In this document: positions 50,506 through 59,093 of the stretch, piece after piece
How positions within the stretch are numbered: position 1 is the first letter of the stretch
Layout: each line of letters opens with the position of its first letter
Assembly (NCBI RefSeq): GCF_023499255.1
Contig: NZ_CP092183.1
Location: 1,371,501-1,435,500 of the forward strand
Source of the DNA: Couchioplanes caeruleus
GTDB lineage: Bacteria; Actinomycetota; Actinomycetes; Mycobacteriales; Micromonosporaceae
Reading direction: 5' to 3'
DNA length: 64,000 bases
The notes under the pieces: model-generated
Databases searched by the model: none
Seen by the model: only the letters and a program-made list of their open reading frames with translations
Told to the model about the DNA's origin: nothing
Translations under genes and position numbers: made by a program

Positions 50506-51885
50506 TCAGCGTGAGGCATGCACCTGCTCGGTCGCCTTCCGCGCCGCGATCAGCACCGGATCCCACACCGGCGAGAACGGCGGCGCATAACTCAGGTCCA
50601 GCGCCGTCATCTCCTCGACCGTCATGCGGTTCCAGACCGCGATCGCCAGCGCGTCGATGCGCTTGGCGGCCTCCTCGCGGCCGACGATCTGGCCGCCCAG
50701 GAGCATTCCCGTACGCCGCTCCGCGATCAGCTTGATCATCATCGAGCTGGCGCCCGGGTAGTAGCCGGCGCGGCTCGTCGACTCGACCGAGGCGGTCACG
50801 AAGTCGAAGCCCGCCGCCGATGCCTCGCGGGAGCTCAGGCCGGTGCGGGCCACCTCGAGGTCGCAGACCTTGGTGACCCCCGTACCGATGACTCCGGGGA
50901 ACGTCGCGTAGCCGCCGCCGAGGTTGATGCCCGCCACCCGGCCCTGCTTGTTGGCGTGGGTGCCCAGCGGCACGTGCACGGGCTGCCCGCTGATCCGGTT
51001 GACGGTCTCGACGCAGTCACCGGCCGCCCAGATCCCGTCCACGCGCCCGTGCGGCCCGACGACCCGCATCCGCAGGTCGGTCCGCAGGCCGCCGGTCACC
51101 CCGAGCGGGATGCCGGACTCCTCCGCCATGGCGGTGTTCGGCCGTACGCCCAGACCGAGAACGACTATGTCGGCCGGGAACGTCCCGGTCGGGGTGACGA
51201 CCGCGGAGATCCGGCCGTTCGTGGTGTCGAGCCCCTCCACGTGCGTGCCGGTGCGGACCTCGATGCCCAGCCCGCAGATCGCCTCGTGGATCCGTTCGCC
51301 CATGTCGGGGTCCACCGTGGACATCGGCTGCGGCGATTTCTCCAGCAGCGTGACGTCCAGGCCGCGCCGGACCATCGCCTCGGCCATCTCCACCCCGATG
51401 TAGCCGCCGCCGATCACCACCGCGCGGCGCGGCCGGGGTTCGCGGTCGAGCCAGGCGTGGATGGCCGTGCCGTCGTCGAGGGTCTGGACGCCGAAGACGC
51501 CCTCGGCGTCGACGCGTGCCCACGCCGGGGTCACCGGTACGGCGCCGGCCGCGTACACCAGCTGGTCGAAGCCCTCGCGGCGTTCACCGCCGCCTTCCAG
51601 GTCCCGCGCGACGACCTCGCGCCGGTCCAGGTCGATCGCCACGACCTCGTGCCGCAACCGTACGGCGATGCCGGCCTTCGCGAACGCAGCGGGTTCGCGG
51701 GCGATCAGCGCGTCCCGGTCGGTGACCGCGCCGCCGATCCAGTACGGGATCCCGCAAGCCGAGTACGACGTGAAGTGGCCCCGTTCGAACGCGACGATCT
51801 CCAGCTCGTCCGGTCCCTTGAGCTTGCGCGCCTGCGACGCCGCCGACATCCCGGCCGCGTCCGCCCCGACGACGACAAGCTTCAC
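50506..51885 (-). CDS. FAD-dependent CoA-disulfide-reductase-like oxidoreductase
   Basis: A 459-residue pyridine-nucleotide oxidoreductase. GTG 51885 with GGGAGG upstream gives the start VKLVVVGADAAGMSAASQAR, the FAD-binding glycine motif. The redox Cys lies in TSYSACGIPYWIGG, as in CoA-disulfide reductases and NADH oxidases. The NAD(P)H motif is VVIGGGYIGVEMAEA, and the FAD/C-terminal segment is GIWAAGDCVE. It probably reduces a low-molecular-weight disulfide or persulfide. The start overlaps the YbdK-like stop by 4 bases (GTGA), which links it functionally to a carboxylate-amine ligase. Confidence 0.88.
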   Translation of the reverse strand: MKLVVVGADAAGMSAASQARKLKGPDELEIVAFERGHFTSYSACGIPYWIGGAVTDRDALIAREPAAFAKAGIAVRLRHEVVAIDLDRREVVARDLEGGGERREGFDQLVYAAGAVPVTPAWARVDAEGVFGVQTLDDGTAIHAWLDREPRPRRAVVIGGGYIGVEMAEAMVRRGLDVTLLEKSPQPMSTVDPDMGERIHEAICGLGIEVRTGTHVEGLDTTNGRISAVVTPTGTFPADIVVLGLGVRPNTAMAEESGIPLGVTGGLRTDLRMRVVGPHGRVDGIWAAGDCVETVNRISGQPVHVPLGTHANKQGRVAGINLGGGYATFPGVIGTGVTKVCDLEVARTGLSSREASAAGFDFVTASVESTSRAGYYPGASSMMIKLIAERRTGMLLGGQIVGREEAAKRIDALAIAVWNRMTVEEMTALDLSYAPPFSPVWDPVLIAARKATEQVHASR

Positions 51886-53174
51886 GAAGCCTCCCGGTCG
51901 AGCGGCTGCGAGGGGTCGAGTGGCTGCGAGGGGTCGAGTGGCGCCGAGGGGTCGAGTGGCGCCGAGGGGTCGAGTGGCGCCGAGGGGTCGATCTGAGCTC
52001 CCGGGCCGAGCGGGGCGCTCTTGGTGGTCAGGGCGAGCCAGTCCACCACGTCGGAGACCGTCGCCTGCCGGGCGAGCAGCGCCCGCTGCCGGGCCGCACC
52101 CGTGCCGTGCGCGCGCAGCCGGCCCATCAGCACGGTCGCGATCTCCAGGTCGCCGTGGCGTTCCAGCTCGGGGCGCACGTAGTCGAAGAGCTGGCGCATG
52201 AGCTTCCACGTCGGCCGCGGCTCGCGGGTGGCCATGTCGATGTTGACGCCCTCGAGGCCGTCGTGCGCGGCCCGCCAGTGCGCGGCCGTGAGCAGCGGGT
52301 ACGGCAGCTGCGGCGCGTCCTTGCCGTCGTGGATGTCGCCGAGGATGGTGGCCACCAGGGCCCGGGCCAGCGCGGCCAGCAGCAGGGTGTCGTCCAGGGT
52401 CGGGCACACGTCGCCCATGCGGATCTCGACCGTGGGGTAGTTCGCCGACAGGCGCGCGTACCAGTAGAGCATTCCCTCGTCGAGCGCGGCGCCGCTCGCC
52501 TGCAGGTCGGAGATGATCTGCAGGTAGTGCTCGTGGGACTCGAGGTGGGGCGTGGGCTGGACCGTGGGCCAGCGCTCCCAGAGCATCGAGCGCCAGCTGG
52601 CGTACCCGGTGTCACGGCCGGCGAACAGCGGCGAGTTCGCCGCGGCGGCCTGGAGGATGGGCAGCCACGGCCGCAGGTGGTTGAGGACCTGCACGCCGGT
52701 CTCGGGGTCGGGGATGCTGACGTGCACGTGCATGCCGTTGAGGCCGGAGCCGGGGGAGAGGTCGCCGAAGCGTTCCCGCATCCGGTGGTAACGCGGCTTG
52801 TCCACGACCCGGCTGTGCGGCCCGACGGCCGGGGCGGCGCCGACCGCGACCAGGCGGGCGCCGGCGGCCTCCGTCGCGGTGGCGAGCCCGGCGCGCAGCC
52901 GTCGCAGGGCGTCGTAGAGCTGGGGGAGCGCGAGCTGCGGCGGGCTGGCGGTCTCGATCTGACTGCGCATGTACTCGTGCTGCACCGAGTCCCGCAGGTC
53001 GTCGGGCAGGTGGTCGAAGACGTCCTCGACCGCTTCCACCGCCCGTGGCTCGACCGCGTCGACGAGCAGGTACTCCTCCTCGACGCCGAGGGTCAGCAGA
53101 CCCTGCGCCTCCGCCTCCTCGGCTACCTCCTCGGAGATCGTGGTCGCCTGTGCCGCAGTGTCCGACGTCGCCAT
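51882..53174 (-). CDS. YbdK-type carboxylate-amine ligase (glutamate-cysteine ligase family 2)
   Basis: A 430-residue ATP-dependent ligase of the GCS2 family, starting MATSDTAAQATTISEEV. Core signatures: LTLGVEEEYLLVDAV, YMRSQIETASPP, GMHVHVSIPD, NYPTVEIRMGDVCPTLDDT. The C-terminus is an odd tail of five DPS(A/Q)PL hexapeptides encoded by 18-nt tandem repeats, not part of the family fold. It makes gamma-glutamyl-type bonds; pairing with a disulfide reductase suggests a role in thiol metabolism, though actinobacteria use mycothiol, so the product is open. Confidence 0.88.
   Translation of the reverse strand: MATSDTAAQATTISEEVAEEAEAQGLLTLGVEEEYLLVDAVEPRAVEAVEDVFDHLPDDLRDSVQHEYMRSQIETASPPQLALPQLYDALRRLRAGLATATEAAGARLVAVGAAPAVGPHSRVVDKPRYHRMRERFGDLSPGSGLNGMHVHVSIPDPETGVQVLNHLRPWLPILQAAAANSPLFAGRDTGYASWRSMLWERWPTVQPTPHLESHEHYLQIISDLQASGAALDEGMLYWYARLSANYPTVEIRMGDVCPTLDDTLLLAALARALVATILGDIHDGKDAPQLPYPLLTAAHWRAAHDGLEGVNIDMATREPRPTWKLMRQLFDYVRPELERHGDLEIATVLMGRLRAHGTGAARQRALLARQATVSDVVDWLALTTKSAPLGPGAQIDPSAPLDPSAPLDPSAPLDPSQPLDPSQPLDREAS
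51896..51991. repeat. 18-nt tandem repeats in the 3' end of the YbdK-like gene
   Basis: About five 18-nt units (GGGTCGAGTGGCGCCGAG type) encode the DPSAPL/DPSQPL tail. The period is a multiple of three, so copy number can vary without frameshift. Confidence 0.8.
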
Positions 53175-53232
53175 GCGCCGCAAGTACCCTCCGCGCTCTG
53201 CCCGAAAACGAATGTTGCGCTGCGGGCGTAGC

Positions 53233-53517
53233 GTGATTTCCGTGCTGCTGCTGGGGTTGTGGGCCGTCGTCGCCCTGCCGGGCGCGGGCACCCAGTCGTC
53301 GCATCTGGTGCTGGGCCTCGCGGCGGTCGCGGCCGGGCTCCTCATGGCGCTGGTGGCTGCCGGAGTGCCCGCGCCCGCCCGGCCGTGCGGGCCCGGCAGT
53401 GTCGCCGCGCCGAGCCGGTCCAGCGCCCGCCCGGCACCCCGCTTCCTGGATCCGGACGCACCCGGGCGCCCGCGCCCTCGCGCGCCCTCGGCGTACCCCG
53501 CGGCCGCGCTCGCGTAG
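53233..53517 (+). CDS. DUF6412-like small membrane protein
   Basis: About 94 residues from GTG 53233 (GTG 53242 is also possible). Two hydrophobic helices (VLLLGLWAVVALPG; LVLGLAAVAAGLLMALVAA) are followed by a basic tail with FLDPDAPGRPRPRAPSA, which resembles the actinobacterial DUF6412 family often found just before a YidC-like insertase, as here. It diverges from the YbdK-like gene. Function is unknown; a link to the insertase is inferred from context. Confidence 0.65.
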   Translation: MISVLLLGLWAVVALPGAGTQSSHLVLGLAAVAAGLLMALVAAGVPAPARPCGPGSVAAPSRSSARPAPRFLDPDAPGRPRPRAPSAYPAAALA

Positions 53518-53567
53518 CGCACGGCCGCCTCCGCGTCCGACTTCCTTCAGACCGCAGGGGTACGCCC

Positions 53568-54215
53568 ATGTCCGTTTTCGTCCACGCCGCGCAGTCCGTC
53601 CTCGAGGGCATCGCCGCCCTCCTGGCCCCCTCGGCCGGTGTCTTCGCCGCCGCCCTCGCCGTCGTGCTCTTCACGATGGCCGTCCGTCTGCTCATCAGCC
53701 CGCTCAGCTGGCTGCAGGCCCGTTCCGCCCGCCGTGGCGCCGCGCTGGCGCCCGACCTCGCCGCGTTGCGCGAGAAGCACCGCGGGGACCCGGCGGCGCT
53801 GGCCACGGAGACGCTCGCCCTGCAGCGGGCGCGCGGGGTGAGCCCGTACGCCGCGTTGCTGCCCGCGCTCGCCCAGGCGCCGTTCTTCATGCTCATGTAC
53901 CACGTCGTGCAGCCCGGGGCGGGCGCGCCGACCGGGGTCCTGGCCGGCCAGGTGTTCGGGGTGCCGCTGACCGCGCATCTGGTGAGTGGCCTGCCGGTCT
54001 TCGCCGTCCTGCTCGCCCTCGCGGTCCTGCTGGCGTGGTGGTCGTCGCGGCGGGTACGGCGTTCCATGGCGCCGGACGCTCCGCTGCGCCGGGTGCTTGC
54101 CGGGGTGCCGTACCTGTCCGTGGCGGCGGTCGCGTGGTTGCCGCTGGCCGCCGGGCTCTATCTCGTGACCTCCACTGCGTGGACTGCGGCGGAGCAGGTC
54201 ATCCTCCGGCGCTAG
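53568..54215 (+). CDS. YidC/Oxa1-family membrane protein insertase
   Basis: A 215-residue insertase with about five TM helices: the first at ~18-45 (ALAVVLFTMAVRLLISPL), with the conserved Arg in the inner groove (MAVRLL), a cytoplasmic coiled loop (SARRGAALAPDLAALREKHRGD) and later helices at ~95-110, ~140-158 and ~185-205. It is short compared with the housekeeping YidC (over 300 aa), so it is a second, accessory homologue. It probably forms an operon with the small membrane gene at 53233. Confidence 0.85.
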   Translation: MSVFVHAAQSVLEGIAALLAPSAGVFAAALAVVLFTMAVRLLISPLSWLQARSARRGAALAPDLAALREKHRGDPAALATETLALQRARGVSPYAALLPALAQAPFFMLMYHVVQPGAGAPTGVLAGQVFGVPLTAHLVSGLPVFAVLLALAVLLAWWSSRRVRRSMAPDAPLRRVLAGVPYLSVAAVAWLPLAAGLYLVTSTAWTAAEQVILRR

Positions 54216-54267
54216 ATCGAAAGTTCTTAATGTTGACAAGTTCGTGAAACGCGCCGGACACTTTTCT

Positions 54268-54279
54268 GAGAGCGCTCTC
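54268..54279 (+). promoter_or_regulatory. LacI/CebR-type palindromic operator
   Basis: GAGAGCGCTCTC, a 12-bp perfect palindrome centred on GCGC, lies 31 bases before the GH16 start. It closely resembles the CebR box GGGAGCGCTCCC of streptomycetes, the target of cello-oligosaccharide-sensing LacI-family repressors. Induction of the gene by beta-glucan sugars is inferred. Confidence 0.65.
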
Positions 54280-54310
54280 TCGTCCCCACGACAGCCCTGG
54301 GAGCCGTCGT

Positions 54311-55696
54311 ATGAGAATCCGTCGCCGTTTCCTCGCCGCCGCGGCCGCCAGCGCCGCCCTCACCGCCCCCGCCTTCGTCGCCGTCTCCGCCCAGGCCGCC
54401 CTGCCCCCGCCCCCGTCGGGCTGGACCCAGGTCTGGGCGGACGACTTCACCGGAGCGGCCAACACCCTCCCCAGCTCCGGCAACTGGATCATCGACACCG
54501 GCACCAGCTACCCGGGCGGCCCCGCGCAGTGGGGCACCGGGGAGACCCAGACGTACACGAACAGCACCACCAACCTGGCCCAGGACGGCTCCGGCAACCT
54601 GCGCATCACGCCGGTGCGCAACGGATCCGGCCAGTGGTCCTCCGCGCGGATCGAGACGCAGCGTTCCGACTTCAAGGCGCCGTCCGGCGGGGTGCTGCGC
54701 ATCGAGGGCCGCATCCAGATGCCCAACGTGACCGGCGCCGAGGCCGCCGGCTACTGGCCCGCGTTCTGGGCGCTCGGCGCGCCGTACCGGGGCAACTACC
54801 AGAACTGGCCGGGCGTCGGCGAGTTCGACGTCATGGAGAACGTCAACGGGATCAACTCCGTCTGGGGCGTGCTGCACTGCGGCGTGAACCCCGGCGGCCC
54901 GTGCAACGAGACCCTCGGCATCGGCGCCAACCGGGCCTGCCCCGGGTCCAGCTGCCAGTCGGCCTTCCACACGTACGCGTTCGAGTGGGACCGCAGCGTC
55001 AGCCCCAACCAGCTGCGGTGGTACGTCGACGGCCAGCAGTTCCACTCGGTCACCCAGAGCCAGGTCGGTGAGCCGCACTGGACCAACATGACCGGGCACA
55101 ACGGCTACTTCCTGCTGCTCAATGTGGCGATGGGCGGCGCGTTCCCGAACGGTGTCGCGGGCTCCGGCACCCCGACGGGCTCGACCGTGTCGGGTCGGTC
55201 GATGCTCGTCGACTACGTCGCCGTCTACAGCCGCGGTGGCGGTGGCGGTACGACCCCGCCGCCGACCACCCCGCCGCCGACGGGCGGGACCCGGGACGCG
55301 TACGGCACGATCCAGGCCGAGTCGTACGACGCCGCCTCCGCGGTGGCGAAGGAGGCGTGCTCGGAGGGCGGCGAGGACGTCGGCTGGATCGGCAACGGCG
55401 ACTGGCTGCAGTACAACAACGTCGACTTCGGTACGGGCGGCGTCCGCGACTTCGTGGCCCGGGTGGCCTCGGGCGCGGCCGGGGGGGTCAGCGGCCTGAT
55501 CGAGGTGCGCATCGACGGCCGCAGCAACGCGCCGATCGGCTCGTTCGCCCTGGGCAACACCGGCGGCTGGCAGTCGTGGCGGTCGGTGCCGGGCAACGTG
55601 TCCACCGTGTCCGGTCGGCACACCGTCTTCCTGACTTTCTCGAGTGGCCAGCCCGCCGACTTCGTGAACGTCAACTGGCTGCAATTCCGCAGGTAG
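54311..55696 (+). CDS. Secreted GH16 beta-glucanase with CBM6 domain
   Basis: A 461-residue exported endo-glucanase. Signal peptide at residues 1-36 (FLAAAAASAALTAPAFVAVS). The GH16 jellyroll at ~40-300 has the active site GEFDVMENV with Glu171, Asp173 and Glu176 (ExDxxE), consistent with laminarinase (beta-1,3-glucanase) action. A Pro/Thr linker follows, then a C-terminal CBM6-type module at ~335-461 (IQAESYDAASAV... WLQYNNVDF... VNVNWLQFRR). The LacI-type operator just upstream and a hairpin terminator downstream make it a self-contained unit. Confidence 0.93.
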   Translation: MRIRRRFLAAAAASAALTAPAFVAVSAQAALPPPPSGWTQVWADDFTGAANTLPSSGNWIIDTGTSYPGGPAQWGTGETQTYTNSTTNLAQDGSGNLRITPVRNGSGQWSSARIETQRSDFKAPSGGVLRIEGRIQMPNVTGAEAAGYWPAFWALGAPYRGNYQNWPGVGEFDVMENVNGINSVWGVLHCGVNPGGPCNETLGIGANRACPGSSCQSAFHTYAFEWDRSVSPNQLRWYVDGQQFHSVTQSQVGEPHWTNMTGHNGYFLLLNVAMGGAFPNGVAGSGTPTGSTVSGRSMLVDYVAVYSRGGGGGTTPPPTTPPPTGGTRDAYGTIQAESYDAASAVAKEACSEGGEDVGWIGNGDWLQYNNVDFGTGGVRDFVARVASGAAGGVSGLIEVRIDGRSNAPIGSFALGNTGGWQSWRSVPGNVSTVSGRHTVFLTFSSGQPADFVNVNWLQFRR

Positions 55697-55722
55697 TCGC
55701 TTTCTTCAATACGTACACGGAA

Positions 55723-55753
55723 GGGCCGGCCGCGCGACGTGCGCGGCCGGCCC
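55723..55753 (+). terminator. Hairpin terminator after GH16 gene
   Basis: GGGCCGGCCGCGC (55723-55735) pairs perfectly over 13 bp with 55741-55753 around a GACGT loop. Confidence 0.8.
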
Positions 55754-55799
55754 CGCTGCTTAATTGAAAGTTAAGTTCACGGATGCCTTTACTTCCTCT

Positions 55800-55821
55800 G
55801 TTAACAGTCCTAATAATTGGC
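55800..55821 (+). promoter_or_regulatory. 22-bp element shared by chitinase promoters (copy 2)
   Basis: Identical over 22 bases to 24071-24092 and 35 nt from end to start codon here, against 36 nt of intervening sequence for copy 1. Directly upstream is CTTAATTGAAAGTTAAG (about 55760), a small inverted repeat. It likely drives or controls the chitinase pair at 55857 and 57129. Confidence 0.7.
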
Positions 55822-55856
55822 GCACCCCCACCGGTCCCCGTGGAAGGCCCACCCCC

Positions 55857-57113
55857 ATGCGCCGATCCCTAGTCCTGGCCGCGGCAGCTGTCACCGCCGC
55901 CGCGGCCGCCACGGTCTACGTCGCCTCCACCGCCAGCGCGGCCGCCGCCTGTGCCGTCGCTTGGAGCCCGTCCGCGGTCTACACCAAGGACATGACCGCC
56001 TCCCAGGCCGGTCACAACTACACCGCGAAGTGGTGGACCCAGAACGAGAGCCCGTCGACCCACAGCGGTCAGTGGGACGTCTGGGCCGACAACGGCACGT
56101 GCGGCGGCGGCACCACGCCGACCACCCCGCCCACCACGCCCCCGACCACCCCTCCCACGACCCCGCCCACGACGCCGCCGACCACGCCGCCCACGACTCC
56201 GCCGGCCTCGGGCTCGCTGCCGGCGCACATCGTCACCGGCTACTGGCAGAACTTCGACAACCCGGCCAACGAGATCAAGCTCGCCGCGGTGCCGAACACG
56301 TACGACCTGGTCGCGGTGGCCTTCGCGGACGCGACGAGCACGCCGGGCGCGGTCTCGTTCACCATCGACGCCGGGCTGTCGGCCAGCGTCGGCGGCTACA
56401 CCAACGCACAGTTCAAGGCCGACGTCGCCACGCTGCACTCGCGCGGCAAGAAGGTCGTCATCTCCGTCGGCGGCGAGAAGGGCTCGGTGTCGGTCAACGA
56501 CGCGGGCGCCGCGACGAACTTCGCCAACTCCGTCTACTCGCTGATGCAGACGTACGGCTTCGACGGCGTCGACATCGACCTCGAGAACGGGCTCAACCCC
56601 ACCTACATGGCCCAGGCGCTGCGCAGCCTTCGGGCCAAGGCCGGCTCGAGCCTGATCATCACGATGGCGCCACAGACCATCGACATGCAGAACCCGGCCG
56701 GCTCGTACTTCAAGCTCGCGCTGGACATCAAGGACATCCTCACGGTCGTCCACACCCAGTTCTACAACTCCGGCGCGATGCTCGGCTGCGACAACAACGC
56801 CGCGTACGGCCAGGGCTCGGTGAACTTCATCGTCGCCCTGACCTGCATCCAGCTGGAGGCCGGCCTGCGCCCCGACCAGGTGGCGATCGGGCTGCCGGCC
56901 ACCACCGGCGCGGCCGGTGGCGGCTACGTCTCCCCGTCCGTGGTCAACCAGGCGCTGGACTGCCTGGCCCGCGGCACCAACTGCGGCTCCTTCAAGCCGC
57001 CGCACACCTACCCCGGCCTCCGCGGCGCGATGACCTGGTCGATCAACTGGGACGTCACCGCCGGCAACGGATGGGCCAACGCCGTATCCCCCCACGTCCA
57101 CGCCCTGCCCTGA
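55857..57113 (+). CDS. Secreted chitinase, CBM5/12-like + GH18 (second)
   Basis: A 418-residue secreted chitinase. Signal peptide at 1-36; chitin-binding module at ~38-82 (CAVAWSPSAVYTKDMTASQ, YTAKWWTQNESP); Pro/Thr linker at ~84-120; GH18 barrel with KVVISVGGEKG and active site DGVDIDLEN, Glu243 as catalytic acid. The usual DxxDxDxE is complete. It starts MRRSLVLA, closely like the first chitinase at 24129, and shares its 22-bp upstream element. A third chitinase begins 15 bases after the stop, so both are on one transcript. Confidence 0.95.
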   Translation: MRRSLVLAAAAVTAAAAATVYVASTASAAAACAVAWSPSAVYTKDMTASQAGHNYTAKWWTQNESPSTHSGQWDVWADNGTCGGGTTPTTPPTTPPTTPPTTPPTTPPTTPPTTPPASGSLPAHIVTGYWQNFDNPANEIKLAAVPNTYDLVAVAFADATSTPGAVSFTIDAGLSASVGGYTNAQFKADVATLHSRGKKVVISVGGEKGSVSVNDAGAATNFANSVYSLMQTYGFDGVDIDLENGLNPTYMAQALRSLRAKAGSSLIITMAPQTIDMQNPAGSYFKLALDIKDILTVVHTQFYNSGAMLGCDNNAAYGQGSVNFIVALTCIQLEAGLRPDQVAIGLPATTGAAGGGYVSPSVVNQALDCLARGTNCGSFKPPHTYPGLRGAMTWSINWDVTAGNGWANAVSPHVHALP

Positions 57114-57128
57114 GCGGAGAACCCCCGA

Positions 57129-58316
57129 ATGAAGCTCAAGATGCGCTACCTGGCCGCCCTCGCGGTGGCCCTCACCGGAACCGCGGCCGCCGTCATCCCC
57201 ATGACCGCCTCCAACGCGGCCGTCGCCTGCGCCGGTGCCTGGAGCCCGTCCGCGGTCTACACCAAGGACATGACGGCCTCTCAGAGCGGCCACAACTACA
57301 CGGCCAAGTGGTGGACCCAGAACGAGAGCCCGGCCACGCACAGCGGGCAGTGGGACGTCTGGGCCGACAACGGCGTGTGCGGTGGCACCACCGACCCGAC
57401 CACGCCTCCGCCCACCGGCCCGACCACGCCGCCCTCGACCGGGACCAAGATGGCGTCGGCGCCGTACATCTACCCGGGCTGGGGCAACCCGCCGGCGCCC
57501 TCGACCGTCATGAACGCCACCGGGATCAAGGCGTTCACCATGGCGTTCGTGCTCGCCAACGGCTGCAACCCGGTCTGGGACGGCGAGGGTGGCCTGACCG
57601 GCGGCGTGCACGCCAGCACGATCAACGCGATCAAGGCGGCCGGCGGCAGCGTGGTCCCGTCGATCGGCGGCTGGAGCGGTAACAAGCTCGGCCCGAACTG
57701 CTCGACGCCGGAGGCGCTCGCCGGGGCGTACCAGAAGGTCATCGACGCCTTCCAGCTCGGCGCGATCGACATCGACATCGAGAACTCCGACGAGTTCGAG
57801 AACACCGTCGTGCAGGACCGCATCCTCAACGCGCTGAAGATCGTCAAGCAGAAGAACCCGAACGTGAAGACGATCCTCACCTTCGGCACCTCCACCACCG
57901 GCCCGAACTACTTCGGCACCCGGCTCGTGCAGCAGGCCAAGGCGCTCAACGCGAACATCGACATCTTCACCCAGATGCCGTTCGACTTCGGCGGCGGCGC
58001 GGACATGTACGCCAGCACGGTCGGCGCCTCCGAGGGCCTGAAGAACCTGCTCAAGAGCACGTTCGGCTACACCGACGCGCAGGCGTACTCGCACATGGGC
58101 ATCTCCGGCATGAACGGCCTGTCCGACCAGCAGGAGCTGACCAGCCCGGACACGTGGACCCGGATCCGGGACTACGCCAAGAGCAAGGGCTTCGCCCGAT
58201 TCACCTTCTGGGCGGTCAACCGTGACCGTGGCTGCGCCGGCGGCGGCGTGGTCTCCAACTGCTCGGGCATCGCGCAGGCGGACTGGGAGTTCACCCGGAT
58301 CAGCGCCGGGTTCTGA
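57129..58316 (+). CDS. Secreted chitinase, CBM5/12-like + ChiC/D-type GH18 (third)
   Basis: A 395-residue secreted enzyme. Signal peptide at 1-33 (YLAALAVALTGTAAAVIP); chitin-binding module at ~35-80, nearly identical to those of the other two chitinases; a short Pro/Thr linker; then a different GH18 subtype (PYIYPGWGNPPAPS, VVPSIGGWSGN) with active site GAIDIDIEN, Glu218. It ends with the CBM-less FTFWAVNRDRGC segment typical of the Streptomyces/ChiD-like subtype. Expected to be co-expressed with the upstream chitinase and to act on chitin in a complementary way (inference). Confidence 0.93.
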   Translation: MKLKMRYLAALAVALTGTAAAVIPMTASNAAVACAGAWSPSAVYTKDMTASQSGHNYTAKWWTQNESPATHSGQWDVWADNGVCGGTTDPTTPPPTGPTTPPSTGTKMASAPYIYPGWGNPPAPSTVMNATGIKAFTMAFVLANGCNPVWDGEGGLTGGVHASTINAIKAAGGSVVPSIGGWSGNKLGPNCSTPEALAGAYQKVIDAFQLGAIDIDIENSDEFENTVVQDRILNALKIVKQKNPNVKTILTFGTSTTGPNYFGTRLVQQAKALNANIDIFTQMPFDFGGGADMYASTVGASEGLKNLLKSTFGYTDAQAYSHMGISGMNGLSDQQELTSPDTWTRIRDYAKSKGFARFTFWAVNRDRGCAGGGVVSNCSGIAQADWEFTRISAGF

Positions 58317-58327
58317 CCCGTACCGGA

Positions 58328-58362
58328 CGCGCGGCCGTGGATCATCGATCCGCGGCCGCGCG
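58328..58362. terminator. Bidirectional hairpin between chitinase and dedA
   Basis: CGCGCGGCCGTGGATC (58328-58343) pairs with 58347-58362 over 16 bp (one G-U) around a 3-nt loop, between convergent stops at 58316 and 58342. Confidence 0.8.
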
Positions 58363-58998
58363 CCGGCGTTTGCGGACCTTCTTGACGACCCACTGCACGG
58401 TGACCAGCACGATCAGCGCCCAGACCGCGTAGTTGATCCAGGTGCTGTACTGCTCGACGTTCTGCCAGCGGGAGCCGAGGGCGTACCCGGCGCCGACGAA
58501 GATGCAGTTCCAGACGCCGCTGCCGATCGTGGTGAAGAGCGTGAACTGGCCGAGCGGCATGTGGTTGGCCCCGGCCGGGATCGAGATGAGGCTGCGCACG
58601 ACCGGCGCCATCCGGCCGAACAGCACGGCGGACTTCTCGTGCTTCCCGAACCACCGGTCGGCCTTGTCCAGGTCGTCGGCGTCCACCAGCGGGATGCGGT
58701 CGAGCCAGTGGCGCAGCCGGTCCTCGCCCAGCGCGTGACCCAGCCAGTAGAGCGCCAGCGCGCCCACCACCGAGCCGGCCGTGGCCGCGATCGTGACGAC
58801 GACCAGGTTGACCTTGCCCTCGCTGGCGAGGTAGCCCGCCATCGACAGCACGATCTCGCTCGGGATCGGCGGGATGAGGTTCTCCAGGGCGACGAGCAGG
58901 CCGACGCCCACCGCACCGAGGGACTCGATCACGGACGCGACCCAGCCGGTCAGCCCGGTGAGCCCGTTGAGGTCGGTCTCCGCTGCCAGGACATGCAT
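58342..58998 (-). CDS. DedA-family membrane protein
   Basis: A 218-residue membrane protein of the DedA/VTT family, implicated elsewhere in lipid-carrier flipping and membrane homeostasis. Signatures: the re-entrant loop ENLIPPIPSEIVLSMAGYLA, GSVVGALALYWLG, the basic loop FGRMAPVVRSLISIPAG and a C-terminal TM. The C-terminus is strongly basic (KKVRKRRRAAADR). Start ATG 58998 has no rival. It is convergent with the chitinase pair, and its stop lies inside the shared terminator. Confidence 0.9.
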   Translation of the reverse strand: MHVLAAETDLNGLTGLTGWVASVIESLGAVGVGLLVALENLIPPIPSEIVLSMAGYLASEGKVNLVVVTIAATAGSVVGALALYWLGHALGEDRLRHWLDRIPLVDADDLDKADRWFGKHEKSAVLFGRMAPVVRSLISIPAGANHMPLGQFTLFTTIGSGVWNCIFVGAGYALGSRWQNVEQYSTWINYAVWALIVLVTVQWVVKKVRKRRRAAADR

Positions 58999-59093
58999 GG
59001 TTCAAGTGTTACCCGGCCGGGTGCGTGCGAACCTGGGCCGCCCGGAGAGGCGGGACCCGGGAGGTGGCGGCAACCGGGTAGGGTCCGGGCGCG

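Noticed and set aside
55869..58094. A 741-codon open frame on the - strand
   Set aside because: Antisense to two chitinases with clear signal peptides and active sites.
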